A stretch of 64,000 nucleotides of DNA from assembly GCA_037157565.1 (NCBI GenBank), contig JAZHRO010000073.1:12096501-12160500 (forward strand), in the 5' to 3' direction. Shown in pieces: positions 30,416 through 41,495 of the stretch; the first letter of the stretch is position 1, and every line of letters starts with the position of its first letter. The stretch comes from Thalassia testudinum (Eukaryota > Streptophyta > Magnoliopsida > Alismatales > Hydrocharitaceae). The notes beneath the pieces were generated by a model. The model did not search any database. It was given only the letters and a program-made list of their open reading frames with translations, and had not been told where the DNA came from. The translations under genes and the position numbers were made by a program.

Positions 30416-31406
30416 CCACTTCCGCCCTCAACTATGATGACCTCGCCTTCAATTCTTCGGCCATGACCCCTCATGGATTCACTCCTAGGCTTTGCGGCTG
30501 ACTCCCAGGCATCCTTTCAGACTCGCAATTGATGAAGCAAGTGCCTCCTTCGACTGCAATTAGAGCTCCATCTACAACACTTGCGCAGAGAAGACCGTGG
30601 GACAAGATAGTCCCACATCTTGGATTGAGCAGTTGTTTGTGTAGCATAAAAGGATTTTGTGTTCCTGACTCCTCGCCCAAGACACGGGGGTTGGGTACCC
30701 ATTAACCCTCACATCCGCTTACTCGACCGAGCACTTCTCGCTTGCGACCCATGCCCACAAGCCTAGTCCTATTCATGCCTGGTTACCTGCACGATTACCT
30801 AGCTAAACCCAAGTCTTTGAGAAAAGAAGAGGAAAGAGAGAGAAAGGGGGGGTTTGCCCTCTACTACGCTATCTACACTTAAAGGATTCTGAGAGGCCTT
30901 TGCCTCTGTGCTGTGCTTGCCTCTCCCTTGAGGCATGAAGGAAAAAGAGAAAGGAGGCTTTTGTCTCCTTTGTTGAAGCTGAGCCTTAAGTACTTAAGGC
31001 GTCCGATACCTTGTGCCTTCATCTGATATCTATTGGTGCTTTAGTTCTGTTGGGATATTCATCTGGTTGATGTGGAATATTTGATTGAGAATTACTGTTC
31101 ATTTATTTGAGATACTTGAGCTTAACTTTAAAGGGTTAATTGGTGACTCAATTCACCATTTTAACCTATTTTTCTTGCATTGTGATACTTGATTTCATCT
31201 ATATATCATTTGGAGTTCTCTTAAATAAAGTTTTGATTATAATTTCTTATATTTCTTGTGATTGGTGAGATTAAATTGCTATTACTTGTTCCCTGTGTTT
31301 GACCTTGGACTCTTCTTTTATTCTGATCTATAAATTTAGATGTTTTCAAGCGATTGAGGGCTTGATACAATGAAACGACTTAAAACTCCTTGATATCCTA
31401 TTAACA
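30416..31406 (+). repeat. Element B 5' LTR, second part
   Basis: Continues B's LTR after G. It aligns to A's LTR from about 16200 (CTCCAT, GCAATT, CTGAGAGGCCTTTGCCTCTG). The U5 motif TTCCCTGTGTTTGACCTTGG is at about 31289, a weak tRNA-Asp box at 31362-31379, and the terminus CTATTAACA ends at 31406. Small minus frames at 30471-30702 are not genes. Confidence 0.85.
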
Positions 31407-31409
31407 TTT

Positions 31410-31427
31410 TGGCACTGTTGCCAGGGA
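31410..31427 (+). promoter_or_regulatory. Primer-binding site, tRNA-Asp (element B)
   Basis: TGGCACTGTTGCCAGGGA, three mismatches to the tRNA-Asp(GUC) complement, three bases after the LTR. Confidence 0.82.
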
Positions 31428-32628
31428 GGAATGCACAATTTGGTTTTACTGGTTATAACTTCTGATTAGATACTAACTTGATCTATCTATTTTGTTGTGG
31501 TTGTACAAGGTACATCTGAGAAGATTAGCAGCACGACAACCACTCCAAGGGCATGTATCTCATTTCCATCCTCTTAAGCCCCTATTTCTGAAAAAGAATT
31601 AAAAAGAGAAATCAATTAGGATAAACTCGCATTCATTATTAGACCTAATCACTTGAGTTGCCTGATTTGATTCATTCTAGAGATCTCCTTCCATATTTTT
31701 GCACCTAGTAAGGACTTAAGCTACCTAGAGCTGTTCACCTTCTTGATTGAGTCTTTTCCAAATGTGGTACCTAGGGTTGTTCACCTTCTTGATTGAGCCT
31801 TAGTTACCACATTTGGAAAAGAACTAATTAGACCAAAAAGAGCCAAATTAGGGTTTCCATCTTAGGGTTGAGAAAACACACCTACTTGAAGTACAAAGAA
31901 TTGATTTTCCCACATTGTGTGTCATCCAGACCCTTGCTTGAATTGACCTAATCAAGAAAACCCTAAAAGAAAGCTCTAATCATTCACTTGAATCCCTAAA
32001 ATTTGGACTTAATAACCTGCTTGCAAACCACTCAGGGTGATTTTGGGCTCATTACCCAACTCATCCTCAACCTTAGGGCGAGTTGGGTGAAGTTGATCCA
32101 CCTTGTGAGTCAACCAACCTTCAAATTAGGTCACAAATCACAATTAACTCTAAAGTTCAAGTGAAATTCTAAGCACTATAATTCAGGTTTAAAATTTGGT
32201 AGACTTAAGAGGTCAAGTTATTCATTCCAGCTTACTTGGATCCGTGGTGACAAGGAAGGTCAGGTGGGGGAAACCTTGTAACCCGTGGGGACGCTACCAT
32301 GTAGGGGTCTTTGTGGGACTCTCCCTTCCTGGCTGCCTAAGTATTTCTCAGGTGAGTAATTTTCTGATCAAGAGGTATCATCCGCATCGAACCTCCTCAA
32401 TCATCCAAGAGTTTTTTGGGTGCCTCGATTGGGTCCATCACATATTTAGTCCCTCATCTGGTTCTCTAGTGCATGTTCGGGAGGAGGTCCTTAAGACCAC
32501 CCTTGAGACCTCCTTTAGCTATTCATTCTCGTTGAGGCCAAGCCTCGACTCACTTGTTTGTGCTACCTTCCAACTAGATCGATATCTCTTTTGATTCATC
32601 TGAGCCTAGATCTCCTTCATCTTCATCC
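31428..32628 (+). other. Element B 5' leader
   Basis: Collinear with the leader of D (44240-45322), including GGTAGACTTA...GAGGTCAAGT and GGGTCCATCACAT. It has a 17-bp inverted repeat (31753-31769 and 31805-31821) and a duplicated GTTCACCTTCTTGATTGAG that D has only once. A 132-codon frame (32196-32594) is open here but not in D, so it is probably fortuitous. Confidence 0.7.
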
Positions 32629-32799
32629 ATGGACAATCAAGGAGAAGAACCCAACTTCCAAGATCAGCTACAACATCTCAATGATCTATTGCATGCATAC
32701 ATCAATCCACCACTACGGCCTCAGATGCGAGACCACTACAATCCCGTCGCAATGGAGATCGAACCTAGAGTACAAATCCCTACTAGAGGGCCTGATGTT
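32629..32799 (+). pseudogene. gag: Element B gag, N-terminal part (interrupted by F)
   Basis: Starts MDNQGEEPNFQDQLQ at the ATG 32629, matching D's MEQPAEENNLENQLQ. It continues HLNDLLHAYINPP, then RDHYNPVAMEIEPRVQI, and stops at GPDV where F is inserted. Here codon RDH is CGA, whereas A and D have TGA. The open frame runs on about 50 bp into F, which is an artefact. The rest of gag lies at 41106-41495. Confidence 0.85.
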
Positions 32800-35406
32800 T
32801 GTTCGTACGAAAGCGAGATCGGGTTTGTAAATATCGCGTTGCAGTATAGTTGAAATCGCTTTGAAGAACAAATAAGAATTTATTACTCGAAAAACTAAGA
32901 ATCCGAGGTCGAACACATGGAGCAAATTGGTATTTAAAAAACTAAGAACACAATCTCAAATTGATAAAATGTGATGTTCAATAATTTATGAAGCAATAGA
33001 ATTGAGTTCAATGTATATAAATGCTAAAGAGATGAATAGAGATGTAAAAAAAAATTTAGATGCTTTTGAGCTTTCTCTTCTTCTCTGATGTCTTTCTCTT
33101 TCTCTTCCTTTTCTTCCTCCTCTGATTTCTCCTTCCTTCCTCTGCAGCTTCTTTTTTCTTCGTTCTGATTTCTTCTTCCTTCCTTACTTCAGTCGAGCCT
33201 TTCTCTTCTCCAGCTTCCTTCCTCAGCCTCTTTCTTCTCCGCGGCTCCTTCCTTCAACTTCCCTTCCTTCTTTCTTTCCTGCACAGAAGTGCAAAACCTA
33301 CCCTTACCCTCCCCCATGTACCCTCTCTCTCTTTTTTCTCGTAGGTTCACTCTCTCTAAAGCCAATCGGGTATACGAGTTGGGTCAAGCGCACCTAGGTC
33401 CAAGCGCACCGACGTGGGTGGTGAACGAGGAGTGCAGGGTAAATGGGTCAGGAAGCCAAGTCCGCGGAGGAGTGAGCGCGGACAAGGTGGGTAAGTGGGT
33501 GAGGGGACCTCACCCCATGATCGGAGGCAACAAGCCGATATCACAAAAATGATTTAAGTCGCTTACCTGCACCCAAAGTTACTGAGGTGGGACTAAAGTC
33601 CCACCCGCTTCTTCGCGTGCTTCCGCTGGGAGTTTCGCTTGATTTCTGCAGCTGCAGATGCCATTGGCTTCAATTACTGGGTGCAAAGGGATCGTGGAGT
33701 GTTTCCGCACACCTGGGGTTCAACTTCCTGGAGCATAGCGACCTGGAGCAAGCTTGCGAGCAAGCTTTGCTCCTGCTCCAATGGCAGCTGTGGGTCGAAC
33801 CTGCCAATCACAAATACGGCCTCTCAGCCCTGTCAAAACACTTAGATAGCTTTGTCGTGACATGACGAAGGTCGTGCGGTGAGTGGCATGGTGCAGAATG
33901 GCCTAGGCATGCGTGCCTAGGTTAGACTGTGGCCATGAAAGTGCGTTTGTTCGGGGAGAGTGTAGGGTGCATGTGGCGGTCAATGAAGAGAAGGGTGATG
34001 ATCAATGGATGATGGTGAAGCTTCTGCGGTAGTTGGCAAGGTGTGTGGAGTGATGGTTGCACCGTTGCCGGTGGTCTGCCGGAGATGAGGAAGATGAGGG
34101 TGGTTTTGTGAAATAAAAAGGGGGAAAATGAAGAGTAGGGAGAGAGGAGTTATCTGAGGGTATCTGGACGAAGGGGGGAGGCGTAGGGCGAGCGGCATGT
34201 ATTTGCCATCACCGGAGATGAAAGCCTGAGATGAAGAGGTGGCGACGATGAGAGGGTTGAAGACGCGCGTGTAGGTATGGCATGACGTGGAAGAGCAAGG
34301 TGGAGAAGACTCTGCCACTGGTATGGTGGAAGAGCGATGAGAAAAGGGAGGAGATATCATTGGAGCTTGCGGGATATTTGGCTGGAGATGGGAAAGGAGG
34401 AATTTCGGGGGTTTCTTCGACCAAATCAAGCTTGGAATGATCGGCTGGGCTTGGGGCTTCTTTTATAAGCACTGGCATAGGGCCTTGTGCTTGGAGGAGA
34501 AGCTTCCAAGGATGGGTTTCCTCGTCAGAGTAGGAAATTCGAGAGATACTCATATATCTCGTGCGTTCGCATGAGAGATTGGGTGCAAATCAGAGCATGT
34601 GATTGAGTTCACATGGTTAGAAATTCCTCAGAGAATCTCCCTTTCAAATCTGAGAGGGATTCTCTGAGGAATCTGGGAGAACTTCCCTCTTGAATCCTTG
34701 TTGGAGTAGGACTCCTCTACTATAATGGTAGAAGGACCTAATTGCAAAGAGTGGCGAGGAAGATAGGGGGGTCTCTGCAAGGTTTTCAAAAGTTAGGGGA
34801 ATAAAAGTAATTGGGTTGGACTATTTTGCAAAGTAGGTCAAGGTGAATTCCCCTTAAATCCAAATTTTGGTATAAACCTAATTTAGACCTAAGGAATCCA
34901 ATGGTGAAGTTTGATTTTTGGTTTGATCATGTTTGACTGGATATTTTGCATAAAAACCCAATCTGGAGCGAATAATTAGCTAGGACCCTTATTTAGGTCA
35001 AAATAGGTTTCAAAGGCCAAATTGAAGGTTCTAAACCCTAAGGGATATTTTTTCATAAATTTTAGAGGGTTTAGTTGATTTTTATCTGGACTTGAACCTT
35101 TTTAAATTTAGTGGATTTGTTTTAGGGTTACAGGATGTCATTTAATTCTTAGATCTCACATTAACCCTTTTTTAATTGAACCATCCCACTTTTCATCTTG
35201 TTAAGACCAATTGACCAATGTTTAACCACTGAGAAATCCTGTTGTTGCACTGCAATGGTAAAAGTGCAGTTTTACCCTTTATTTCTTGCTTTTCTTTCAA
35301 CCCAGTTATTCTCTGAGTTAGGCCCTTCACTTGGTTATATAGGAGCTTTTATTCTCTTTTCTAGGTCAAAATGAGTTAGTTAGGGGTCATGATGGTGTTT
35401 CCATCA
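32800..35406 (-). repeat. Element F 3' LTR
   Basis: 2,607 bp; sense start TGATGGAAACACCATCA (palindromic), sense end CGTACGAACA at 32800. Sense TATA CTTATAAAAG at 34460-34468; hairpin about 155 bp upstream with TTCCTCAGAGA arms (34622-34672). tRNA-Asp box CGTTGCAGTATAGTTG on plus at 32837-32852. Minus frames at 33980-34429 and 34209-34553 lie in the Pro/Ser-rich leader after the TATA box; they are not conserved as one frame in the other copy. Confidence 0.9.
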
Positions 35407-35419
35407 TACCCCCATGCCT
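35407..35419 (-). promoter_or_regulatory. Polypurine tract, element F
   Basis: Sense AGGCATGGGGGTA next to the 3' LTR. Confidence 0.85.
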
Positions 35420-37080
35420 AGCTTTTGCTAGTCCCTTAGCAAAATTTTAAGGTTTTAACTTCTGTTCTAGACCATGAGTTTCTTTCACAATTTATGATAA
35501 GTACTTTTTCTTTTGTTTTTCTTTATTTATGACTAGGTTAGAATGTCGACAGTAGGTCTAGAGGTACTCAAGTACCAACCAAGATCCAGACCTGACCAGC
35601 TCTAGCCTTGGTCCTCTGTGAAGGTTTCTAAGGCTCGCAGGAACTATCCTAAGGTTCGTTGGACTCCGCGGTAAAGCACCCATGCTTGAGACACATTTTA
35701 GCCTTGGTTCAGTTTGCAATGCATTTTTGTAAGAGAGAGACAGAGGATTTATTTGTTTGGAGAGTTTTCTCTCTCTTTTCTTTTTTTTTCTAGCTTCAGA
35801 TTGGCTTCTCAACATGGTTTGTATCAGATTCCTCATCCTCATCATCAATCCTCAAAGGTCCCTGGCAATCGATGCTTTGTGATAGTACCGCCCATGGCAA
35901 CCCCCAGAACCCTGACTTTCAAGATTTTAAGATAATCCTGTCCATGGCATTCTGTAGTCAAATCCAGACCCTGGCAATCAACATTTCGTGATAATGCTGC
36001 CCATGGTATTTGAACCAGCAGAGTGCTTACGTGCCTCCGGTAGGATATGTAAATATCCTAGAAGACAAGCACCGAGGAGACGATATGTTGTTACGCATCT
36101 TTGAAGGGAATTTCCCACCTCTCCGCACTGGGAACTCGTCCAAATCAACTTGTGTTGATCAGCCGCTCCTAATCTAGGCAACTTTTTTCAGAACATTGAA
36201 ATGCTTTGCGTGATTTTGATAATTATGTGCACTGAACCAAACTGTGTGTCGATTGGGGTGCTAAGGTTACCGAGTCCCGCTAGACGAAGGTTAGTTAACG
36301 AGGCCGAATACTCCCTAAGCCTTAGACCTAATACTTAAACTTCTCATTTTCCCTAACCTCTTTAGGATTATCCAGATCTTAGCGGGTACTTGAATTTTTA
36401 AGCCCAAGAGTCCAGCCCAAAAGGCCTAAGGTCAACGTTCCTACTAATCTCTTTTCGTGTCTCTTTAGCACATTTTTTTTCCTATTTTTCTCTTTTCCTT
36501 GATGTGGTCTAGAACTTCGATTAATTCCTTAATTTCTTACTAATGACTATTCTTTTTCTTTTTCATCTTGTGCTCATTTTTGTCATTTTGCTCTTTTCCT
36601 CCTCATGTTTTGTATAGCCTCAAAAATTTTCTCTCCCCCCCTTCAGTTTTTTTGTTCTTTTCCAAAATTTTTTCAATTTCTTGTGTTTTCTTTTTTTGTG
36701 ATATGTGAGTTTTTTTTGTTGAAACCTTTTCTTGTGACATGAGTTTTCATAATGTTTTGCACTTTCATACCCTCCCATGCCTACAATTTGCAATGTCCCC
36801 ATTGTAAATTAGGTGGATTCGAATTCAGCTTAGTTCATTCATTAGGACAGGTGTTGGGTGAGCGAATGGGTCGAGGTGACTGTTGCGAACGATTTCTAGA
36901 CTCAGGTACAGGTACCTGAGGTGGAGTCGGTTGTTCTAATGGATGAACCCTAAAGTGCAATATGAATTCAGCATAGAAATGTCAAGAAAGGTTTTTGGTT
37001 TTTCAAAGAATGACGGGTTACCTCCCGTTAAGCGCTGAGTTTTATGCCATCGGTTGGGTGCAATGAAATCAGGGAGAAAA
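35420..37080 (-). other. Element F 3' untranslated region
   Basis: Holds the three-unit repeat (CCATGG at 35892, 35942, 36001), long sense purine tracts (plus pyrimidine runs at 36470-36720) and the PPT-like site at 36768-36783. Frames at 35558-35848, 35714-35935, 35978-36181 and 36620-36802 are in repeat or homopurine DNA and are not called. Confidence 0.7.
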
Positions 37081-38300
37081 GAGGGTAAAGGATATCTCAG
37101 CCAAATTTGTATCGGTCACGTCAATGAACGGTTTGAGTCTCTGACCATTCACAATGAAGGGTTCGGAATCATGGCTGAGTGGACTGATCTCAATGGCTCC
37201 ATTTCCAAATATTCGTCAGACTAAGTAGGGGCTGATCTATTTAGATCATAGTTTTCCTGGGAACAATTTGAGTCTAGCATCAAAGAGTAGGACCTTTTGA
37301 CAAGGATGAAAGATCTTTCTAGATATATGTTTGTCGTGAAAGGCTTTAACCCTCACTTTGTAAATTCGTGAGTTCTCATACGCGTCATGACGTAATTCAT
37401 TGATCTCGCTCATTTGAAGCTTTCTATGGGTTCCAGCCTTAGAAAGATCTAGGTTGCAGTTCCGTACTACCCAATAGGTTTATGCTCCAATTCGATGGGA
37501 AGGTGACATGCCTTCCTGTACACTAGTCTGAAGGGAGACATACCTAATTGGGTCTTGTGGGTGGTCCTATAAGCTCACAAAGCTTCTAGAAGTTGGGATG
37601 ACCAATCCTTCCTGTCAGGTCGAACAGTAACCTGGAGGATTTTCTTGATCTCCCGGTTTGATAGCTCAGCTAGACCATTAGTTTGGGGGTGGTAAGGAGT
37701 AGAGATTCGGTGCGATACCCCGTATTTGGTCATCAGTGACCTGAACTGAGCGTTTGTGAAATGAGTCCCTCCATTGGAAATTATTGCACGTGGAATCCCA
37801 AACCGTGAGAAGATGTTCTGGTGAATGAACTTGATAACAACTTTGTGATCATTGGTTCAAGTCGAAATGGCTTCGATCCATTTGGACACATAGTCAACAG
37901 CGAGTAAAATGTATTCGAAGCCGTCCGAGATGGGGAAGGGTCCCAAAAAATCAATCCCCCAAATGTCGAAAATTTCACATACCAGGATCGGCTGTAAAGG
38001 CATCATATCTTAATGGCTCATGTTGCCCAAGGTCTGGCAATGGGTACATACCTTATAGTGATTGTATGCATCCTTGAAAATTGTGGGCCAGTAAAAGCCA
38101 CACTGGAGGACTTTTGCTACGATTTTATGTCCTGAAAAGTGTCCACCGCATGCCTGGTCATCGAAACAAGAGAGTATGTCTTTGATTTCCGCATCTACGA
38201 CACATCGTCGAATTATTTGATCAGCACCAATGCAGAAAAGATAAGGGTCTTCCCAAAAGTAATACTTGGCATCGGAAAGCAATTTGTCCTTCTTGGCTTT
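37081..38300 (-). pseudogene. pol: Element F integrase
   Basis: Zinc finger: CFDDQACGGHF...CTHCQ (38010-38282), the first His apparently lost. Core: WGIDFLGPF (first Asp), IISNGGTHF where the second catalytic Asp is Asn (about 37775), and HPQTNGLAELSNREI with the Glu kept. A TGA at 37857-37859 sits at the same codon as in G (T*TNDHKVV). The C-terminal half is frameshifted. It would be catalytically dead. Confidence 0.85.
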
Positions 38301-38466
38301 TGGCCAATCGGATGGGATCTAATGTGATGCCAAGTAGTTTACTATGTTAGCAAACCATGAAAGCCCTGTATTGATAGTCAGAAGGTGCTCATCAGGAAAA
38401 TGTTCTGTGATGGGTCCGAAAGGGTCAATGATCTTAGAAGGAAGGCGAGACAAGTGATCAGCTCCA
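38301..38466 (-). pseudogene. Element F RNase H C-terminal remnant fused to the LTR
   Basis: Sense reading starts ADHLSRLPSKIIDPFGPIT, the end of the RNase H domain, immediately after LTR base CGAAAGC (38467). The join lies between ...GCTCCA and CGAAAGC, with no PBS. This marks the deletion endpoint. Confidence 0.8.
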
Positions 38467-41100
38467 CGAAAGCAAGATCAGGTTTGTAAATATCACGTTG
38501 CAGTATAGTTGAAATCGCTTTGAAGAACAAATAAGAATTTATTACTCGAAAAACTAGGAATCCGAGGTCGAACATGGGGAGCAAATTGGTATTTAAAAAA
38601 CTAACACAATCTCAAATTGATAAAATGTGATGTTCAACAATTTATGAAGCAATAGTATTGAGTTCAATGTATATAAATGCTAAAGAGATAAATAGAGATG
38701 TAAAAAGAAATTTAGATACTTTTGAGATTTCTCTTCTTCTCACTTCTTCTCTGATGTCTTTTTCTTTCTCTTCCTTTTCTTCCATCTTTGATTTCTCCTT
38801 CCTTCCTCTACGTCTTCTTTCTTCTTTGTTTTGATTTCTTCTTTCTTCCTTACTTCAGTCGAGCCTTTCTCTTCTCCAACTTCCTTCCTTAGCCTCTTTC
38901 TTCTCTGCGGCTCCTTCCTTCAGCTTCCCTTCCTTCTTTCTTTCCTGCACAGAAGTGCAAAACCTACCCCTTCCCTCCCCCTCATATGCTCTCTCTCTTT
39001 TCTCTCTTAGGTTTTCTATCTCCAAAGACAATTCAGTATATGGGTCGAGTCAAGTGCACCCGGGTTCAGGTGCACCAGCGTGGGTGGTGCGCGAGGAATG
39101 CAGGGTAAACGAGTCAGGCAGCCAGGTCCGTGGAGGAGTGAGCACGGATGAGGCAGGTAAGTGGGCGAGGGGACCTCACCTCATGATTGGAGGCAACAAG
39201 CCGATATCACAAAAATAATTTAAGTTGGTTACCTACGCCTAAAGTTACCGAGGTGGGACTAAAGTCACACCCGCTTCTTCGCATGCGTCCACAGGGAGTT
39301 TCGCTTGATTGCTGCAGCTGCGGATGGCATTGGCTTCAATTACTGGGTGCAAAGGGATTGTGGAGTGTTTCCTCGCACCTGGGGTTCAAGTTCCTAGAGC
39401 GTAGCGACCTGGAGCAAGCTTGCGAGCAAGCTTTGCTCCTGCTCTAATGGTAGCTGTGGGTCGAACCTGCCAATCACAAATACGGCCTCTCAGCCCTGTC
39501 AAAACACTTAGAGAGCTTTGCCATGACACGACGAAGGTGGTGTGGTGAGTAGCATGGCGCAGAATGGCCTATGCATGCGTGCCTAGGCCAGACTATGGCC
39601 GTGAAAGTGCATTTGTTCAGGGAGAGTGTAGGGTGCGTGTGGCAGTCAATGAAGAGGCGGGTGATGATCAGTGGATGTTGGTGAAGCTTCTGCGGTAGTT
39701 TGCAAGGCGTGTGGGTGTGTGGAGTGAAGGTTGCACCTTCACCGGTGGTCTGCCGGTGATGAGGAAAATGAGGGTGGTCAGTGGCTGTCGAGGGTGGTTT
39801 TGTGAAATAAAAAGGGGGAAAATGAAGAGTAAGGAGAGAGGAGTTATCTGAGGGTATCTGGACAAAGGGGGGAGGCAGCGGGTGAGCGGCACGTATTTGT
39901 CGTTGCCGGAGACGAAAGCCCTGAGATGAAGAGGCGACGATGACGAGAGGGTTGAAGATGCTCGCACAGGTATGGCGCGACATGGAAGAGCAAGTCGGAG
40001 AAGACTCTGCCACTGGTATGGTTACAGAACGACGAGAAAAGGGAGGGGATATCGTCGGAGCTTGCAGGCTATTTGGCCGGAGATGGGAAAGGAGGAATTT
40101 TAGGGGTTTCTTCGGCCAAATCAAGCTTGGAATGACCGGCTGGGCTTGGGGCATCTTTTATAAGCACCGGTAGAGGGCCTTGTGCTTGGAAGACAAGCTT
40201 CCAAGGATGGGTTTCCTTGCCAGAGTAGGAAATTTGAGAGATACCCATGTCTCTCGTGCATTCACACGAGAGATTGGCTGCAAATCAGAGCGTGTGATTG
40301 AGTTCACATGGTCGGGAATTCCTCAAAGAATCTCCCCTTCAAATTTGAGAGGGATTCTCTGAGGAATCAGGGAGAACTTCCCTCTTGAATTCTTGCCGGA
40401 GTAGGACTCCTCCACTGTAATGGTGGAGGGACCTAACTGAAAAGAGTGGCGAGGAAGATAGGGGGTTTCTGCAAGGTTTTCAAAAGTTAGGGGCATAAAA
40501 GTAATTAGGTTGGACTGTTTTGCAAAATAGGTCAAGGTGAATTCCTCTTTGGTCTAAATTTTGGTATAAACCTAATTTGGACCTAAGGAATCCAATGGTG
40601 AAGTTGGATTTTAGGTTTGACTACGTTTGACTAGATATTTTACACAAAAACCTAATCTGGAGTAAATATTTAGCTAGGACCCCTATTTAGGTCAAAATAG
40701 GTTCCAAAGGCCAAATTGAAGGTTCTAAACCCTAAGGGATATTTTTCCATAAATTTTAGAGGGCTTAGTTGATTTTTATTCAGACTTGAACCTTGTTAAA
40801 TTAAGTGGATTTGTTTTAGGGTTACAGGATGTCATTTAATTCTCAGATCTCACATTAACCCTTTTCTGATTGAACCATCCCACTTTTCATCTTGTTAAGA
40901 CCAATTGACCCATGTTTAACCACTGAGAAATCCTGTTGTTGCACTACAGTGGTAAAATTATAATTTTACCCTTTGTTTCTTACTTTTTTTTCAACCCAGT
41001 TATTCTCTGAGTTAGGCCCTTCACTTGGTTATGTAGGAACTTTTATTCTCTTTTCTAGGTCAAAATGAGCTAGTTAAGGCTCATGATGGTGTTCCCATCA
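38467..41100 (-). repeat. Element F 5' LTR (8 bp short at its 3' end)
   Basis: 2,634 bp, matching the other LTR from its ninth base. TATA 40155-40162, hairpin 40315-40364, tRNA-Asp box 38496-38510. The 226-codon minus frame 39474-40154 begins just after the TATA box but is broken in the other LTR copy; Pro/Ser/Thr-rich, probably non-coding leader. Confidence 0.88.
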
Positions 41101-41105
41101 ATGTT

Positions 41106-41495
41106 GACCTCAAGCCAAATATGATTCATGCTATTCCTAAATTCCATGGCTCAAATTCAAAAGATCCCTTCTAGCACATCAAGTAGCTAAAACATTTAGC
41201 CCAGACCTTCGGGCCTACTGTACAAAGTCAAGACATCCTGCTCATGAAGATGTTCTCCTTCTCACTCATGGGTAAAGCTGTCGATTGATTCCAGACTTTG
41301 AATTTCTCAATCAACACCTGGGGGGAACTACAAAATGAATTCTTACAGAAATTCCTCCCTATTGGATAGATGAATGCTTTAAGGCACCAGATCACACACA
41401 TCATGCAAAATCCAGGAGAATCACTTCATGAGGTATGGGAACGCTTTCTGGATCTCATGTGGAGATGCCCCCATCATGGAGTTCTTAAGTGGGAA
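41106..41495 (+). pseudogene. gag: Element B gag, central part
   Basis: Continues LKPNMIHAIPKFHGSNSKDPF, TAG (41172-41174), HIK, TAG, LKHLAQTFG, then LLMKMFSFSLMGKAVD, KFLPIG, HQITHIMQNPGESLHE and RFLDLMWRCPHHGVLKW, where D is inserted. The remaining B gag and pol are beyond the window. The TAG after DPF is shared with A and D. Confidence 0.85.

Larger units (their letters stand above)
32800..41100 (-). mobile_element. Element F: internally deleted Athila-type element
   Basis: 8,301 bp on minus with a perfect TSD ATGTT (32795-32799 and 41101-41105). 3' LTR 32800-35406, PPT 35407-35419, 3' UTR, integrase and the end of RNase H to 38466, then directly the 5' LTR 38467-41100, which lacks its last 8 bases. 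PBS, leader, gag, protease, RT and most of RNase H are gone. Removing F and one TSD copy joins B's gag (GPDV...DLKPNMIHAIPKFHG). Confidence 0.92.

Noticed and set aside
32196..32594. 132-codon leader ORF in B
   Set aside because: The collinear leader of D has stops in this frame; no motif.
39474..40154. 226-codon Pro/Ser/Thr-rich frame as a gene
   Set aside because: Lies in the LTR leader just after the TATA box; the other LTR of F and the LTR of E break it or use another frame.
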